Source: an uncultured Succinivibrionaceae bacterium
GTDB lineage: Bacteria; Pseudomonadota; Gammaproteobacteria; Enterobacterales; Succinivibrionaceae
Assembly: GCA_944389865.1 (NCBI GenBank)
Contig: CALXNX010000016.1
Coordinates: 1-41,287 of the forward strand
Reading direction: 5' to 3'
Length of the DNA stretch: 41,287 nucleotides
The position numbers were made by a program, and so were the translations under genes. Below, one piece after another: positions 23,526 through 31,778 of this stretch (its first letter is position 1; every line of letters starts with the position of its first letter). The notes beneath the pieces are model-generated. The model was not told the origin of the DNA. It worked only from the letters and a program-made list of their open reading frames with translations, and did not search any database.

Positions 23526-26500
23526 ATGGATATTAAAATCGGCGCTGCTAATGATGAGGGCAGTCTGACGCTCGATCCCAGTCAGCTCAATGACGGCATC
23601 GGCATCTTTACCTTAGACAAACAGGGAGACGGCATTAAAGCCGTGTATTTCAGCGCGCTGGCGCTTAAGATCCTGGGACTGCCGGATGCTTTGAATCTGC
23701 CCTGCCGTCTTGAAGCCTTAGGCCTGCCTGAGCATGAGCAGTCTCTTTATCTGCAGAAAATGCGTCAGGCTTTAACCACCGGGGAGCCTGCAGTGTTTGT
23801 GCAGCGGCTGTACGGACCGGAGGATGCCCCGCGCTATCGCTCGGTATGCTTAAAACCGGTGAGCTTTAAGGACGGCGATGACAGCGTGGAGTATTTATTA
23901 GAGCTCTCGCGCGATGTCAGCACGCAGCATCATGCCTTAGAGGAGCTTACTGAGGCCAATGTGCGCCTGATGGTGTCCCAGGAGCAGACGGCGCAGCGGC
24001 TGTGGGAGCTGAACTTTGCCGACAATACCTTTACCTTCTTTAATCCATCCCGCGGAGCCTTAGGCGAGCGCGGCCGGGCGCTGCGCTTTCCTGAGGATCT
24101 GCTGGCCAAAGACTGGGTGCATCCTGACAGTCTGGCCAATTTCCGCTTGTTTGCCCGCAAGCTCTTAGGGGGCGATAAGCGCGGCGGCGGGGCTTTTATT
24201 TTAAAGTCCTGGGCCGGCAGCGGCTATGCCTGGTTTGCCGTGTCCTTCCGCACGCTCTATCACCCCGATAAGACCCCGTATAAGGCCATCGGCATTGTAA
24301 GCCCTTTAGATCCGCGGCTGGCGTATCCGCGCTTTGCGCTTTACGGCAGGCTGTGGGAGTATCTGCTGTCCGATTTATACAGCTACACGCAGGTCAATTT
24401 AACGCAGCAGCGGGTCGATCAGATCTGGATATCCGGGCGCAATATCTCCTATTGGGCCGCCTTGATTACCTACAGCAAATTTTTAGAGAATGCCTTTAAG
24501 CGGGTGTTTGCGCATGAAGAGCGGGCGCAGCTGCAGCAGCTGTTCTCCCGCGATAATCTGCTTGAACTGTATGAGCGCGGTCAGCGCTGGATATTTGCCC
24601 AGTTTGCTGTGGTGGAGCACGGCGGCTATGTGCGCAATATCGCCGCCTACGCGCTGCTCTGTAAGGATGCAGAGTCCGGTGAGATCTACTGCTTTGCCTA
24701 TCTGCAGTACGTCGATAAGGCAGTGAGCCGCGACGGCGATCAGCGCCGTGAGGCTGCGCGTCTGCCGTACTCGGGGCTTTACGATCTGCAGTCCTTAAAA
24801 CTTTTGGCTACCCATTATGAAAATGAATTCAAAGGTCCGAGCGCGCATATTCTGATTAATATAAGTGCGGACAAAAAGCCGCTGAATCCAGGCGATTACA
24901 ATTTTGCGGCTAATGCCTTTGCGCTTTATTTTGAGTCCTTTGCCCTGACCGGGCAGCTGCCGCGCTCCACCTTAAACGTCTTTATTCCGGACTGTCAGTC
25001 AGTGCTGAAAGCCAGGCAGTATGCTGACGACGCTTTTATTTTTGTGCGCCGCATCTTAGCTGAAACGCCGCTTGCTGACGTGCGCTTTACAGTGGTGCTC
25101 TGCCAGGGGCAGCTTAAAGCCAAATTCTTTGACTCCTTCATTATTGACGGCATGAAGGAGCTGCAGCATTTAGAGGGCAAGAGCACCGATTATATTCAAT
25201 TCATGCCGGCCAAAAGCGATCTGGAGGAGTACGCGCTGCCGGGGCATGAGCATCTTTACAATCATCTCTATACCACCGACTTGTCGGCGCTGCGCTACGC
25301 GCGCCTTAAGGAGCAGCTGAGCTCTGAGGAGGAGCAGATCGTCTTTAAGAGCATGGATATCATGCTCACCTCGACCAATTACGTCTCCGCGCTGCAGTGG
25401 ATTTTAGGCCTGATCGGCAGCTATTTCAGCGCAGATCGCGTTTATGCGCTGCAGGTGGTGGACGGCGGCAAAGCGGTAGAGGAAATCGGCGAGTGGGATG
25501 AAGGCGGCAAGCCCTCATTTCGCGGCATGCTTTCGGGCATAAGCCTTGATCGCCTGCCTCTGCTGCGCCGCGCTTTAGCCGGGAGGCCCATTTATTTAAG
25601 CCGCATGCGGCGCATGATGGCGGTGCAGACTAATGATCATGTCTCAGAGTCATGGTCTTTTGCGGTCTATCCTTTAAATACGGTCAACGGCTTTAATGCC
25701 TTAATCTGCATTGATAATCCGCAGCGTCATGACGGCAATTTATCCTTAGTGGCGGTACTGAAGAACTATCTGACCTTAATGCTGCAGCGCCTGCTCAAAG
25801 AGCGCTATGACTATATGAACCTGCATGCCGTCACGGCCGGGGTCTATGATATGCGCAGCTACCGCGAGCAGATCGCGCTCTTTAATTCTGATGTCTACTC
25901 CTCCTTAGGCGTCTTTACGCTGGCCTTCCCGCAGATCCTGCAGCTCTCGCGCGAGTACGGCTACGAGCACTGCGTGCGCCTGATCTCCTTTGTCCTCGAG
26001 CTGCTGCGCCGCTCTTTCGGCAACAGCTTTATTTTCCGCTCCTTTGACAGTGAATTTATTATCTTAGTGCCCAATACCACCAAGGAGATCTTCTTTGACC
26101 GGGTAGCGCGGGTGCAGACGGTGATCGATAGAAATTATCCCGGCCATGCGGTCTATGGCTCTACCTGGTCGCGCGGGGCCTTCTCCGGCGGCAATTTAGT
26201 GCAGGAAGCGCTCACCCTGATGCTCTCCTCGCAGCCGCAGCTGTCCGCCAAAGCCTCTCCGTCAGGCGAGAGTCCGGAGCTGGAGGGCTACAGTTCAGCG
26301 CTGACCGAGAAATTCACCGTGTTCTTCCAGCCCAAGGTGGATATGCACACCGGAAAGCTTATGGGGGCGGAGGCCTTAGTGCGCGGCATTGACGAGGACG
26401 GCTCGATAGTGCCGCCTATGCGCTTTATCTCGCGCATGGAAAAGGACGGCACGCTGCGCGAGCTCGACCTTTTTGTGCTCTCGCGCGTTTTGTGGCAGCA

Positions 26501-27041
26501 GCAGCGCTGGGAGCAGCAGGGACTGAAGACCGTCCCCGTTTCGGTGAACTTCTCGCGCTTTACCTTATTTGACAATTCCACGGCCGGCGCGGTACTGGCT
26601 ATTTTGAGCCATTATCGCGAGGAGGCGGCTGACAAGATTGAGATTGAAGTCACCGAGACCGCCTGCGCGGTGGAAGATGTGACCTTAAAGCGTGCGCTGC
26701 AGCCGCTGCGCAGCTTAGGCCTGCATTTTTCGCTCGATGATTTCGGCACCGGCTATGCTAATTTGTCCCTGTTCTCGAAAGTGCACTTTGACAGCATTAA
26801 AATAGACCGCTCGCTTATCAGCGACATCAGCGTCAATAAGGTCAGCCAGTCGCTGCTGCAGAGCATTGTGCGCATCAGTGCGGACAGTCAGATGACGGTG
26901 ATAGCCGAGGGCGTGGAGTATCAGGATCAGGTGGACGTGCTGCTCAAAAGCGGGTGCACCATTGCCCAGGGCTTTTTATACGACAAGGCCATGGATGCCG
27001 ACAAGTTTGCCGGCAAGTATTTACAGGTTTCTCAAAAATAA
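23526..27041 (+). CDS. Multi-sensor cyclic-di-GMP phosphodiesterase (EAL domain)
   Basis: A 1171-residue cytoplasmic protein with no clear membrane helix. PAS-like regions occupy about 10-140 and 150-260, with another near 350-400. A weak GGDEF-like region lies about 415-560 (LINISADKKPLNPGDYNFAANAF). A GAF-like domain is at about 605-750. A second GGDEF-fold domain is at about 765-900, whose signature reads SFDSEF, so it should not make c-di-GMP. The EAL domain (about 920-1165) keeps EALVRG, VSVNFSRF, IEIEVTETA, LDDFGTGYANL, DSIKIDRSLI and AEGVE, so it should hydrolyse c-di-GMP to pGpG. It is followed 11 bp later by a CheB-CheR fusion, probably one operon. Confidence 0.88.
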   Translation: MDIKIGAANDEGSLTLDPSQLNDGIGIFTLDKQGDGIKAVYFSALALKILGLPDALNLPCRLEALGLPEHEQSLYLQKMRQALTTGEPAVFVQRLYGPEDAPRYRSVCLKPVSFKDGDDSVEYLLELSRDVSTQHHALEELTEANVRLMVSQEQTAQRLWELNFADNTFTFFNPSRGALGERGRALRFPEDLLAKDWVHPDSLANFRLFARKLLGGDKRGGGAFILKSWAGSGYAWFAVSFRTLYHPDKTPYKAIGIVSPLDPRLAYPRFALYGRLWEYLLSDLYSYTQVNLTQQRVDQIWISGRNISYWAALITYSKFLENAFKRVFAHEERAQLQQLFSRDNLLELYERGQRWIFAQFAVVEHGGYVRNIAAYALLCKDAESGEIYCFAYLQYVDKAVSRDGDQRREAARLPYSGLYDLQSLKLLATHYENEFKGPSAHILINISADKKPLNPGDYNFAANAFALYFESFALTGQLPRSTLNVFIPDCQSVLKARQYADDAFIFVRRILAETPLADVRFTVVLCQGQLKAKFFDSFIIDGMKELQHLEGKSTDYIQFMPAKSDLEEYALPGHEHLYNHLYTTDLSALRYARLKEQLSSEEEQIVFKSMDIMLTSTNYVSALQWILGLIGSYFSADRVYALQVVDGGKAVEEIGEWDEGGKPSFRGMLSGISLDRLPLLRRALAGRPIYLSRMRRMMAVQTNDHVSESWSFAVYPLNTVNGFNALICIDNPQRHDGNLSLVAVLKNYLTLMLQRLLKERYDYMNLHAVTAGVYDMRSYREQIALFNSDVYSSLGVFTLAFPQILQLSREYGYEHCVRLISFVLELLRRSFGNSFIFRSFDSEFIILVPNTTKEIFFDRVARVQTVIDRNYPGHAVYGSTWSRGAFSGGNLVQEALTLMLSSQPQLSAKASPSGESPELEGYSSALTEKFTVFFQPKVDMHTGKLMGAEALVRGIDEDGSIVPPMRFISRMEKDGTLRELDLFVLSRVLWQQQRWEQQGLKTVPVSVNFSRFTLFDNSTAGAVLAILSHYREEAADKIEIEVTETACAVEDVTLKRALQPLRSLGLHFSLDDFGTGYANLSLFSKVHFDSIKIDRSLISDISVNKVSQSLLQSIVRISADSQMTVIAEGVEYQDQVDVLLKSGCTIAQGFLYDKAMDADKFAGKYLQVSQK

Positions 27042-27052
27042 AGGAGTAATGC

Positions 27053-29584
27053 GTGACTACAGCAGAAAGCGCCGTTCCGGCAAATACCAAGCACGAAGCC
27101 CCGCGCCTCATTGTAGGCCTGGGCGCTTCCGCCGGCGGATTGGAGGCCCTGCAGCAGTTTTTTGTAGCGCTGCCGGCCAATTCCAATATTGTGTACGTGA
27201 TTGTGCAGCATCTATCGCCGGACTATAAAAGTCTGATGGCGGAGATCTTAGGCAAATACACCTCGATGCGGGTGGTGCAGGCCGAGCATTTAATGCCGGT
27301 CGCGCCCAACATGGTGTATCTCATCCCGCCGCGCAAGAATCTGACCATCAAGGCCGGGCATCTGCTCCTGACTGAGGCCGATCACCGCGGCATCAATCAT
27401 CCTATCGACGTGTTCTTAAACTCGCTGGCCGAAGAGGCGCGCGATAAGGCCGTGGGCATTATTTTCTCGGGTACCGGATCGGACGGCACCAACGGCATTA
27501 AGACCATCAAGGAGCACGGCGGCATTGTGATGGTGCAGAACCCTAAGAGCGCCAAATTTGACGGCATGCCGCGCAGCGTCATCAATACCGGCCTGGCTGA
27601 CTTCATCTTATCGCCTGCCGAGCTTGCCGAGGAGCTGCTGAATTTAGCCAATTACCATCACACCAATCTGCCGCAGGGGCTGCCTGAATCGGCGGACATG
27701 GAAATTCTCAACCGCATCTACTCCATCTTAAAGGGCGTGAGCGGCATCGATTTTTCCTATTACAAGAAAAATACGGTACTGCGGCGCATTGAGCGGCGAA
27801 TGGTAGTGACCAAGAGTCCGGATATGGAGACCTTTGCCAAGCTGCTCGAAGGCAATGCGGCGGAGGCGGAGCTGCTTATCAAAGATATATTAATCGGAGT
27901 GACGCGCTTCTTCCGCGACAGCGAGTTCTTTGAAAAATTAAAGTCGGCGGCTTTAGCTAAGATCCTGGAGCACGGCGACGCCTCAGAGCCTGTGCGCATT
28001 TGGTCGGCCGGCTGCTCTACCGGTGAGGAAGCGTATTCACTGGCTATTTTGATGCGCGAGCTCATGGAGGAGACCGGGATCAAGCGCGAGGTTAAGATCT
28101 TCGCGACTGATATTGACACCCATGCCATTGAAAAGGCCAGCAAGGGCGAGTTTCCGGAGAGCATCTCCGAGGACATTACCCCGCAGCGCCTGTCTAAATA
28201 TTTCAGCGAAAAGAATGATCTGTACCGCATCTCTAAAGATATCCGCAAGATGATCATCTTTGCGCCCCACAATATGTTCTCAGATCCCCCTTTCGGCAAG
28301 CTCGATCTCATCTGCTGCCGCAATGTGCTGATTTACTTCCAGCCGGTGCTGCAGAAGGCGGTGTTTGCCATTTTCCACACGGCGCTGAAGAACGGCGGAT
28401 TCTTATTCTTAGGCAAGAGCGAGACGGCCAGCGAGTACAGTTCGGTGTTCAAGCCCATTGCTACGGCGGAGAAGATCTATGTGCACTGCGCAGACGGCAA
28501 GGCCGATGATCTGCAGCCGCCGGTCTTTACCGTGCCCAATATTCTGCCCTCCGTGCAGATTGCAGGCTTAAACAATTCTCACCCTGAGGAGCAGCAGAAG
28601 ATGGAAGATCTGTATGTGCACTTCTTGGAACGCTATCTGCCGGCTGCCGTGGTGGTCAACGCCCAGAACGATATTATTCACTTCTTCGGCAGCAGCTCGG
28701 ATTACGTCAATATTGCCCCGGGCAAGGCGACCTTTAATTTGTTCTCCTTAATCAATAAGGACTTAAATTTAATCGCCTCCACCGCCATCAATCGCTGCCG
28801 TACTGAATCCAAGCCGGTGACCTATACCGGCATTGCCGTGGATACTCCGTCCGGGCGCAAGGTCATCGACTTATCCGTCCAGCCGATTAACAATCAGGGG
28901 GACAGTAATGCGCTGATTGCGGTGATCTTTGTGGAGCATCATACCGTAGCCTTTGAAGGCGAGACCGAGAAGTACGATATCAATCATACCGCGGCGCAGC
29001 GCATTACCGATTTGGAGCATGAGCTGCAGGACAGCAAGAGCGAGCTGCGCTCCACTATCGGCGAGCTGGAGACGGTCAATGAAGAGCTGCAGGCGGCCAA
29101 TGAGGAGCTGCTGACCGCCAACGAAGAGCTGCAGTCCTCCAATGAGGAGCTGCAGTCCGTAAACGAAGAGCTGTATACCGTAAACTCGGAGTATCAGCAA
29201 AAGCTCGATGAGCTCACCATGATGGATAACGATCTGTCCAACTTCCTGTCCTCGACCCTCATCGGCATCCTCTTTGTGGACAGCAAGCTGAATATCCGCA
29301 AGTTCACCGAATATGTGGGCCGCGAGTTCCAGTTAGTGCCGCAGGATGTGGGGCGCTCGCTCCAGATCTTTGCTCACTCCTTCCCCAAAGAGGACATTAT
29401 CGCGGACGCCAAGGCGGTGCTGAAGGATTTAGCGCCGATCGATCGCGAGGTGGTCGGCATTAACGAGCGCTTCTATACCATGCGCATTGCGCCGTACCGT
29501 ACCATGGAAAACAACATCCGCGGTCTAGTCATCACCATTATTGACTCGCTGCACCGCACGCAGGTAGTGGATAAGAAGAAATAG
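27053..29584 (+). CDS. CheB-CheR-PAS fusion protein
   Basis: An 843-residue fusion. Residues about 18-200 are a CheB methylesterase domain without a receiver: Ser26 (LGASAGG), His53 (VQHLSPD) and Asp144 (GTGSDGTNG) are kept. Residues about 215-480 are CheR: N-terminal helices with KKNTVLRRIERRM, the AdoMet motif RIWSAGCSTGEEAYSL, FATDIDTHAIEKA and LICCRNVLIYF. A PAS-like domain (about 520-640) follows, then a coiled coil built of repeated NEELQ units (about 655-725), then a second PAS (about 730-840). The start is GTG with AAGGAG upstream. It has no kinase domain. It presumably couples methylation-type modification to sensing, alongside the upstream EAL protein. Confidence 0.9.
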   Translation: MTTAESAVPANTKHEAPRLIVGLGASAGGLEALQQFFVALPANSNIVYVIVQHLSPDYKSLMAEILGKYTSMRVVQAEHLMPVAPNMVYLIPPRKNLTIKAGHLLLTEADHRGINHPIDVFLNSLAEEARDKAVGIIFSGTGSDGTNGIKTIKEHGGIVMVQNPKSAKFDGMPRSVINTGLADFILSPAELAEELLNLANYHHTNLPQGLPESADMEILNRIYSILKGVSGIDFSYYKKNTVLRRIERRMVVTKSPDMETFAKLLEGNAAEAELLIKDILIGVTRFFRDSEFFEKLKSAALAKILEHGDASEPVRIWSAGCSTGEEAYSLAILMRELMEETGIKREVKIFATDIDTHAIEKASKGEFPESISEDITPQRLSKYFSEKNDLYRISKDIRKMIIFAPHNMFSDPPFGKLDLICCRNVLIYFQPVLQKAVFAIFHTALKNGGFLFLGKSETASEYSSVFKPIATAEKIYVHCADGKADDLQPPVFTVPNILPSVQIAGLNNSHPEEQQKMEDLYVHFLERYLPAAVVVNAQNDIIHFFGSSSDYVNIAPGKATFNLFSLINKDLNLIASTAINRCRTESKPVTYTGIAVDTPSGRKVIDLSVQPINNQGDSNALIAVIFVEHHTVAFEGETEKYDINHTAAQRITDLEHELQDSKSELRSTIGELETVNEELQAANEELLTANEELQSSNEELQSVNEELYTVNSEYQQKLDELTMMDNDLSNFLSSTLIGILFVDSKLNIRKFTEYVGREFQLVPQDVGRSLQIFAHSFPKEDIIADAKAVLKDLAPIDREVVGINERFYTMRIAPYRTMENNIRGLVITIIDSLHRTQVVDKKK

Positions 29585-29599
29585 GGAGCAATTGGACAA

Positions 29600-29628
29600 T
29601 TAAGGACTGCACAGGAGACGGTCCTTAA
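29600..29628 (+). terminator. Hairpin after the CheB-CheR gene
   Basis: TTAAGGAC (29600-29607) pairs with GTCCTTAA (29621-29628) over 13 bases, 16 bases past the stop. It lacks a good T-tract. Confidence 0.35.
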
Positions 29629-29637
29629 GATCAAAGC

Positions 29638-29660
29638 GGCCGGATCAGCGCGATCCGGCC
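29638..29660. terminator. Bidirectional hairpin between convergent genes
   Basis: GGCCGGATC (29638-29646) pairs perfectly with GATCCGGCC (29652-29660). It lies between the convergent CheB-CheR and HAD genes. The flanking T-tracts are short (TTAAAGCTTT on +, GCTTTGAT on -). Confidence 0.6.
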
Positions 29661-29668
29661 TTAAAGCT

Positions 29669-30337
29669 TTACGCCTGATCCCAGTTTAAAATTTCAAAGC
29701 TGCGGCCTTGGGCTTTGGCCTTGTCTAAAAGCAGGGGACTGGGGTGGACCGCTTTGCCGTGTTCTGCAAAACACAGCATTTCAAAGTCGTTGACGCTGTC
29801 GCCAAAGGCGGCGGAATCCGCGTTGGAAATACCCTCGCGCTGCAGAATTTCCTGAATGCGGGTGACCTTTTGGCCCTGATAGGGGACTAAACCTGCGATC
29901 CTGCCGGTAACTTTTCCTTCTGCGTCATATTCCAAGGGTGCGGCGGCCACGTACTTGACGCCCAAATGCGCTGCAATAGGCTCAATTAAACAGTCGATGG
30001 TGGAGGTGACGATAAAGATGTCATCGCCCAAAGCCTGCCGGCGCTTAATTTCAGCAAGCCCGCCCGGGCGCATGGCGGCGAGCAGGCCGCCTGAGGTCAG
30101 GCAGCCTGCAATCAGCTCTTTGCGGCGCTGTGCGCTCATGCCGATAAAAGGCTTGATGATGAAGACCACAAAATCCTCAATGGCCAGCTCTCCTTTTAGA
30201 TAGCGGTGATGAAAGTCGGCAATCGGGGCGGTAAAGTTTTGGTCAATTACCTGCTCTTTGAGCAGATAGCGCACTAAAAAGTCATTGCTGTCGCCCTTGA
30301 GCAGGGTGCCGTCCATATCAAAGTAGGCTGCGGGCAT
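29669..30337 (-). CDS. HAD-IB family phosphatase
   Basis: A 222-residue haloacid-dehalogenase phosphatase of the phosphoserine phosphatase-like IB subfamily. Motif I is FDMDGTLL (nucleophile Asp7, acid Asp9). Motif II is FIVTST, motif III Lys is in YQGQKVTRI, and motif IV is AFGDSVNDFEML. A helical cap lies between motif I and II. A strong AAGGAG site precedes the ATG. It lies 39 bp past the AAA-like gene on the same strand. The substrate is unknown; SerB-like or CicA-like activity on small phosphomonoesters is typical. Confidence 0.85.
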   Translation of the reverse strand: MPAAYFDMDGTLLKGDSNDFLVRYLLKEQVIDQNFTAPIADFHHRYLKGELAIEDFVVFIIKPFIGMSAQRRKELIAGCLTSGGLLAAMRPGGLAEIKRRQALGDDIFIVTSTIDCLIEPIAAHLGVKYVAAAPLEYDAEGKVTGRIAGLVPYQGQKVTRIQEILQREGISNADSAAFGDSVNDFEMLCFAEHGKAVHPSPLLLDKAKAQGRSFEILNWDQA

Positions 30338-30376
30338 GTTTGCTCCTTCAAATTATCCAGTTTCAGCGCCTCAGGG

Positions 30377-31636
30377 CTATAACATATAATCTTCACAGCC
30401 GGCCGTCAACGCGCGCGGGTTGATTGGCAGCGCGGCCAGCTGCGGATCGGCCTGCCGGCGCAGCATGAGCAGCAGTCGGCGCATTTCCTCATTGGGGCAG
30501 CCGTAGCGATAGCGCCAATTGATGTAATCCTCGCCCTCGCTGCGCGTCACCTTGGTGATGGTGGCAAACCCGAGATGTACTAAGGCGGTGCCGAAGTCAA
30601 GGCGCGTCGGCTCCAAGCTCACGCTGTCAGCAAAGAGCGCATCCTGTCCGTCCTTATCAAAGAGCCAGTCCAGAGCCGGTTCATATTTTTCCAGCAGCCG
30701 CTGCAGAAATTCGTAATCTTCCTGGGCCTGATAGGTCAAAAGCTGCCCTTCATTATTGAGCGCGGCATTGACCGAGTAGGGACACAGCAGCTTAATCTGC
30801 CGGTCAGAGAATACAAAGCCGCCGTAGCAGACCTCTAAGGCCTGCAGAAGCTCAGCTGCGGTCATGCCGCGGCGCGGGGCCATGCGCTTTAGATCAGCCG
30901 CTAAATATTTCTGCACCTCCGCGGGGGTAAAGCCGAAGAGCGTATCGCAGCAGGGATAGGATGAAATATCCTTAATCGCCGGCAGCCCCTCGGAGTTCAG
31001 CGAGGACAAATCAAATTTAACGTGCCCGGTCAAAAGAGCGAAGGCCACCGCGCGGCCCGCCTGCTTGATCGCATTTAAGGTATCCAGATATAAAGTGATG
31101 ACGGCATCGCGCTCGGCAGGCGGGAGCATATAGGCGCATAAAAAGGGCGCATCGTAATTGTCGATGATAACCGCGACCGGGCTTTGATGGACCGTGCTTA
31201 CCGCCTTAATGAGTTCGGCCAAACAGCTCTTAGGATTCTGATAACTGGCCGGATTTTTATTGATGTGATGCTCCCAGAGCTGGGACTGCATCAGATCAGC
31301 TAAATGATCTCTAAAAGCGGCGGCGCTGTTAAGATGCAGTTTGCGCATTGACAGCCGCACTACCGGCAGGGGCCTAAGCTGCTGATGCAGCTCTTCAGCT
31401 TTGTGATCGCCGCTGAACTCTTCCTGCACCGACAGCACTGTTTCAATGGTATCGGCGGCAAGGCTCAGGCCGAAGCCGCGCGGACGCACTACCATGAAGA
31501 TGTTGGGAGCCAAAAGGCGCGGCTCATTGGTCAGGTAATTAATAAAGCTGATAAGCTGCGCGCTTTTATCAACATAGCGCTTAGTGGTCAGTGCAAAATC
31601 ATGCAGCGCCGAGTGCAGCGGGGCAGTGGAATCCAT
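30377..31636 (-). CDS. AAA-ATPase-like (DUF1703 type) protein with broken nucleotide motifs
   Basis: A 419-residue protein of the AAA-ATPase-like family (PF09820 type). The layout is kept: YVDKSAQLISFI near 21-32, then the P-loop region, IIDNYDAPFL (157-166), LLTGHVKF, FGFTPAEV, CYGGFVFSD and LCPYSVNAAL. The usual RPRRFGKS is RPRGFGLSL (51-59), so the Walker A lysine is leucine. The usual DEYD is DNYD, so the Walker B glutamate is Asn160. ATP hydrolysis is therefore unlikely. Family roles are poorly defined, and many copies are variable and lineage-expanded. It has its own promoter and overlaps nothing. Confidence 0.75.
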   Translation of the reverse strand: MDSTAPLHSALHDFALTTKRYVDKSAQLISFINYLTNEPRLLAPNIFMVVRPRGFGLSLAADTIETVLSVQEEFSGDHKAEELHQQLRPLPVVRLSMRKLHLNSAAAFRDHLADLMQSQLWEHHINKNPASYQNPKSCLAELIKAVSTVHQSPVAVIIDNYDAPFLCAYMLPPAERDAVITLYLDTLNAIKQAGRAVAFALLTGHVKFDLSSLNSEGLPAIKDISSYPCCDTLFGFTPAEVQKYLAADLKRMAPRRGMTAAELLQALEVCYGGFVFSDRQIKLLCPYSVNAALNNEGQLLTYQAQEDYEFLQRLLEKYEPALDWLFDKDGQDALFADSVSLEPTRLDFGTALVHLGFATITKVTRSEGEDYINWRYRYGCPNEEMRRLLLMLRRQADPQLAALPINPRALTAGCEDYML

Positions 31637-31694
31637 GATGTGTTTCCGATGTTCAGATCAAGGCGCGCAGGGGCGCGTCGTCAGGGCACAGCGT

Positions 31695-31723
31695 ATCATA
31701 AAATGCCGACTTAACCGCGTCAA
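31695..31723 (-). promoter_or_regulatory. Sigma-70-type promoter of the AAA-like gene
   Basis: On the minus strand TTGACG (31718-31723) is exactly 17 bases from TATGAT (31695-31700), about 59 bases ahead of the start codon. It is one of the best -35/-10 pairs in the window. Confidence 0.6.
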
Positions 31724-31746
31724 AAACGCGCATGTTTTATCAGCAG

Positions 31747-31770
31747 GCAGGATCTGCTCCTGCATTTTTA
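31747..31770 (+). terminator. Hairpin with T-run just past mfd
   Basis: GCAGGA-tctgc-TCCTGC (31747-31763) is followed by ATTTTTA on the + strand. On the minus strand the same stem could end mfd transcription with a weaker tail. Orientation is uncertain. Confidence 0.4.
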
Positions 31771-31778
31771 CTGCTCCG

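Noticed and set aside
27050-27228. ATG reading frame starting at the sequence just before the CheB-CheR GTG
   Set aside because: It gives an arginine-rich product with no domain; the GTG frame carries the GASAGG motif 25 codons later.
27760-28323. Long minus-strand frame inside the CheR part
   Set aside because: It is the antisense shadow of well-conserved CheR motifs, rich in Ser/Arg as such shadows are.
29080-29190. Short tandem DNA repeats taken as a CRISPR or minisatellite
   Set aside because: They encode the regular NEELQ coiled coil of the CheB-CheR fusion in frame. Spacing and content do not fit a CRISPR array, and none was seen elsewhere.
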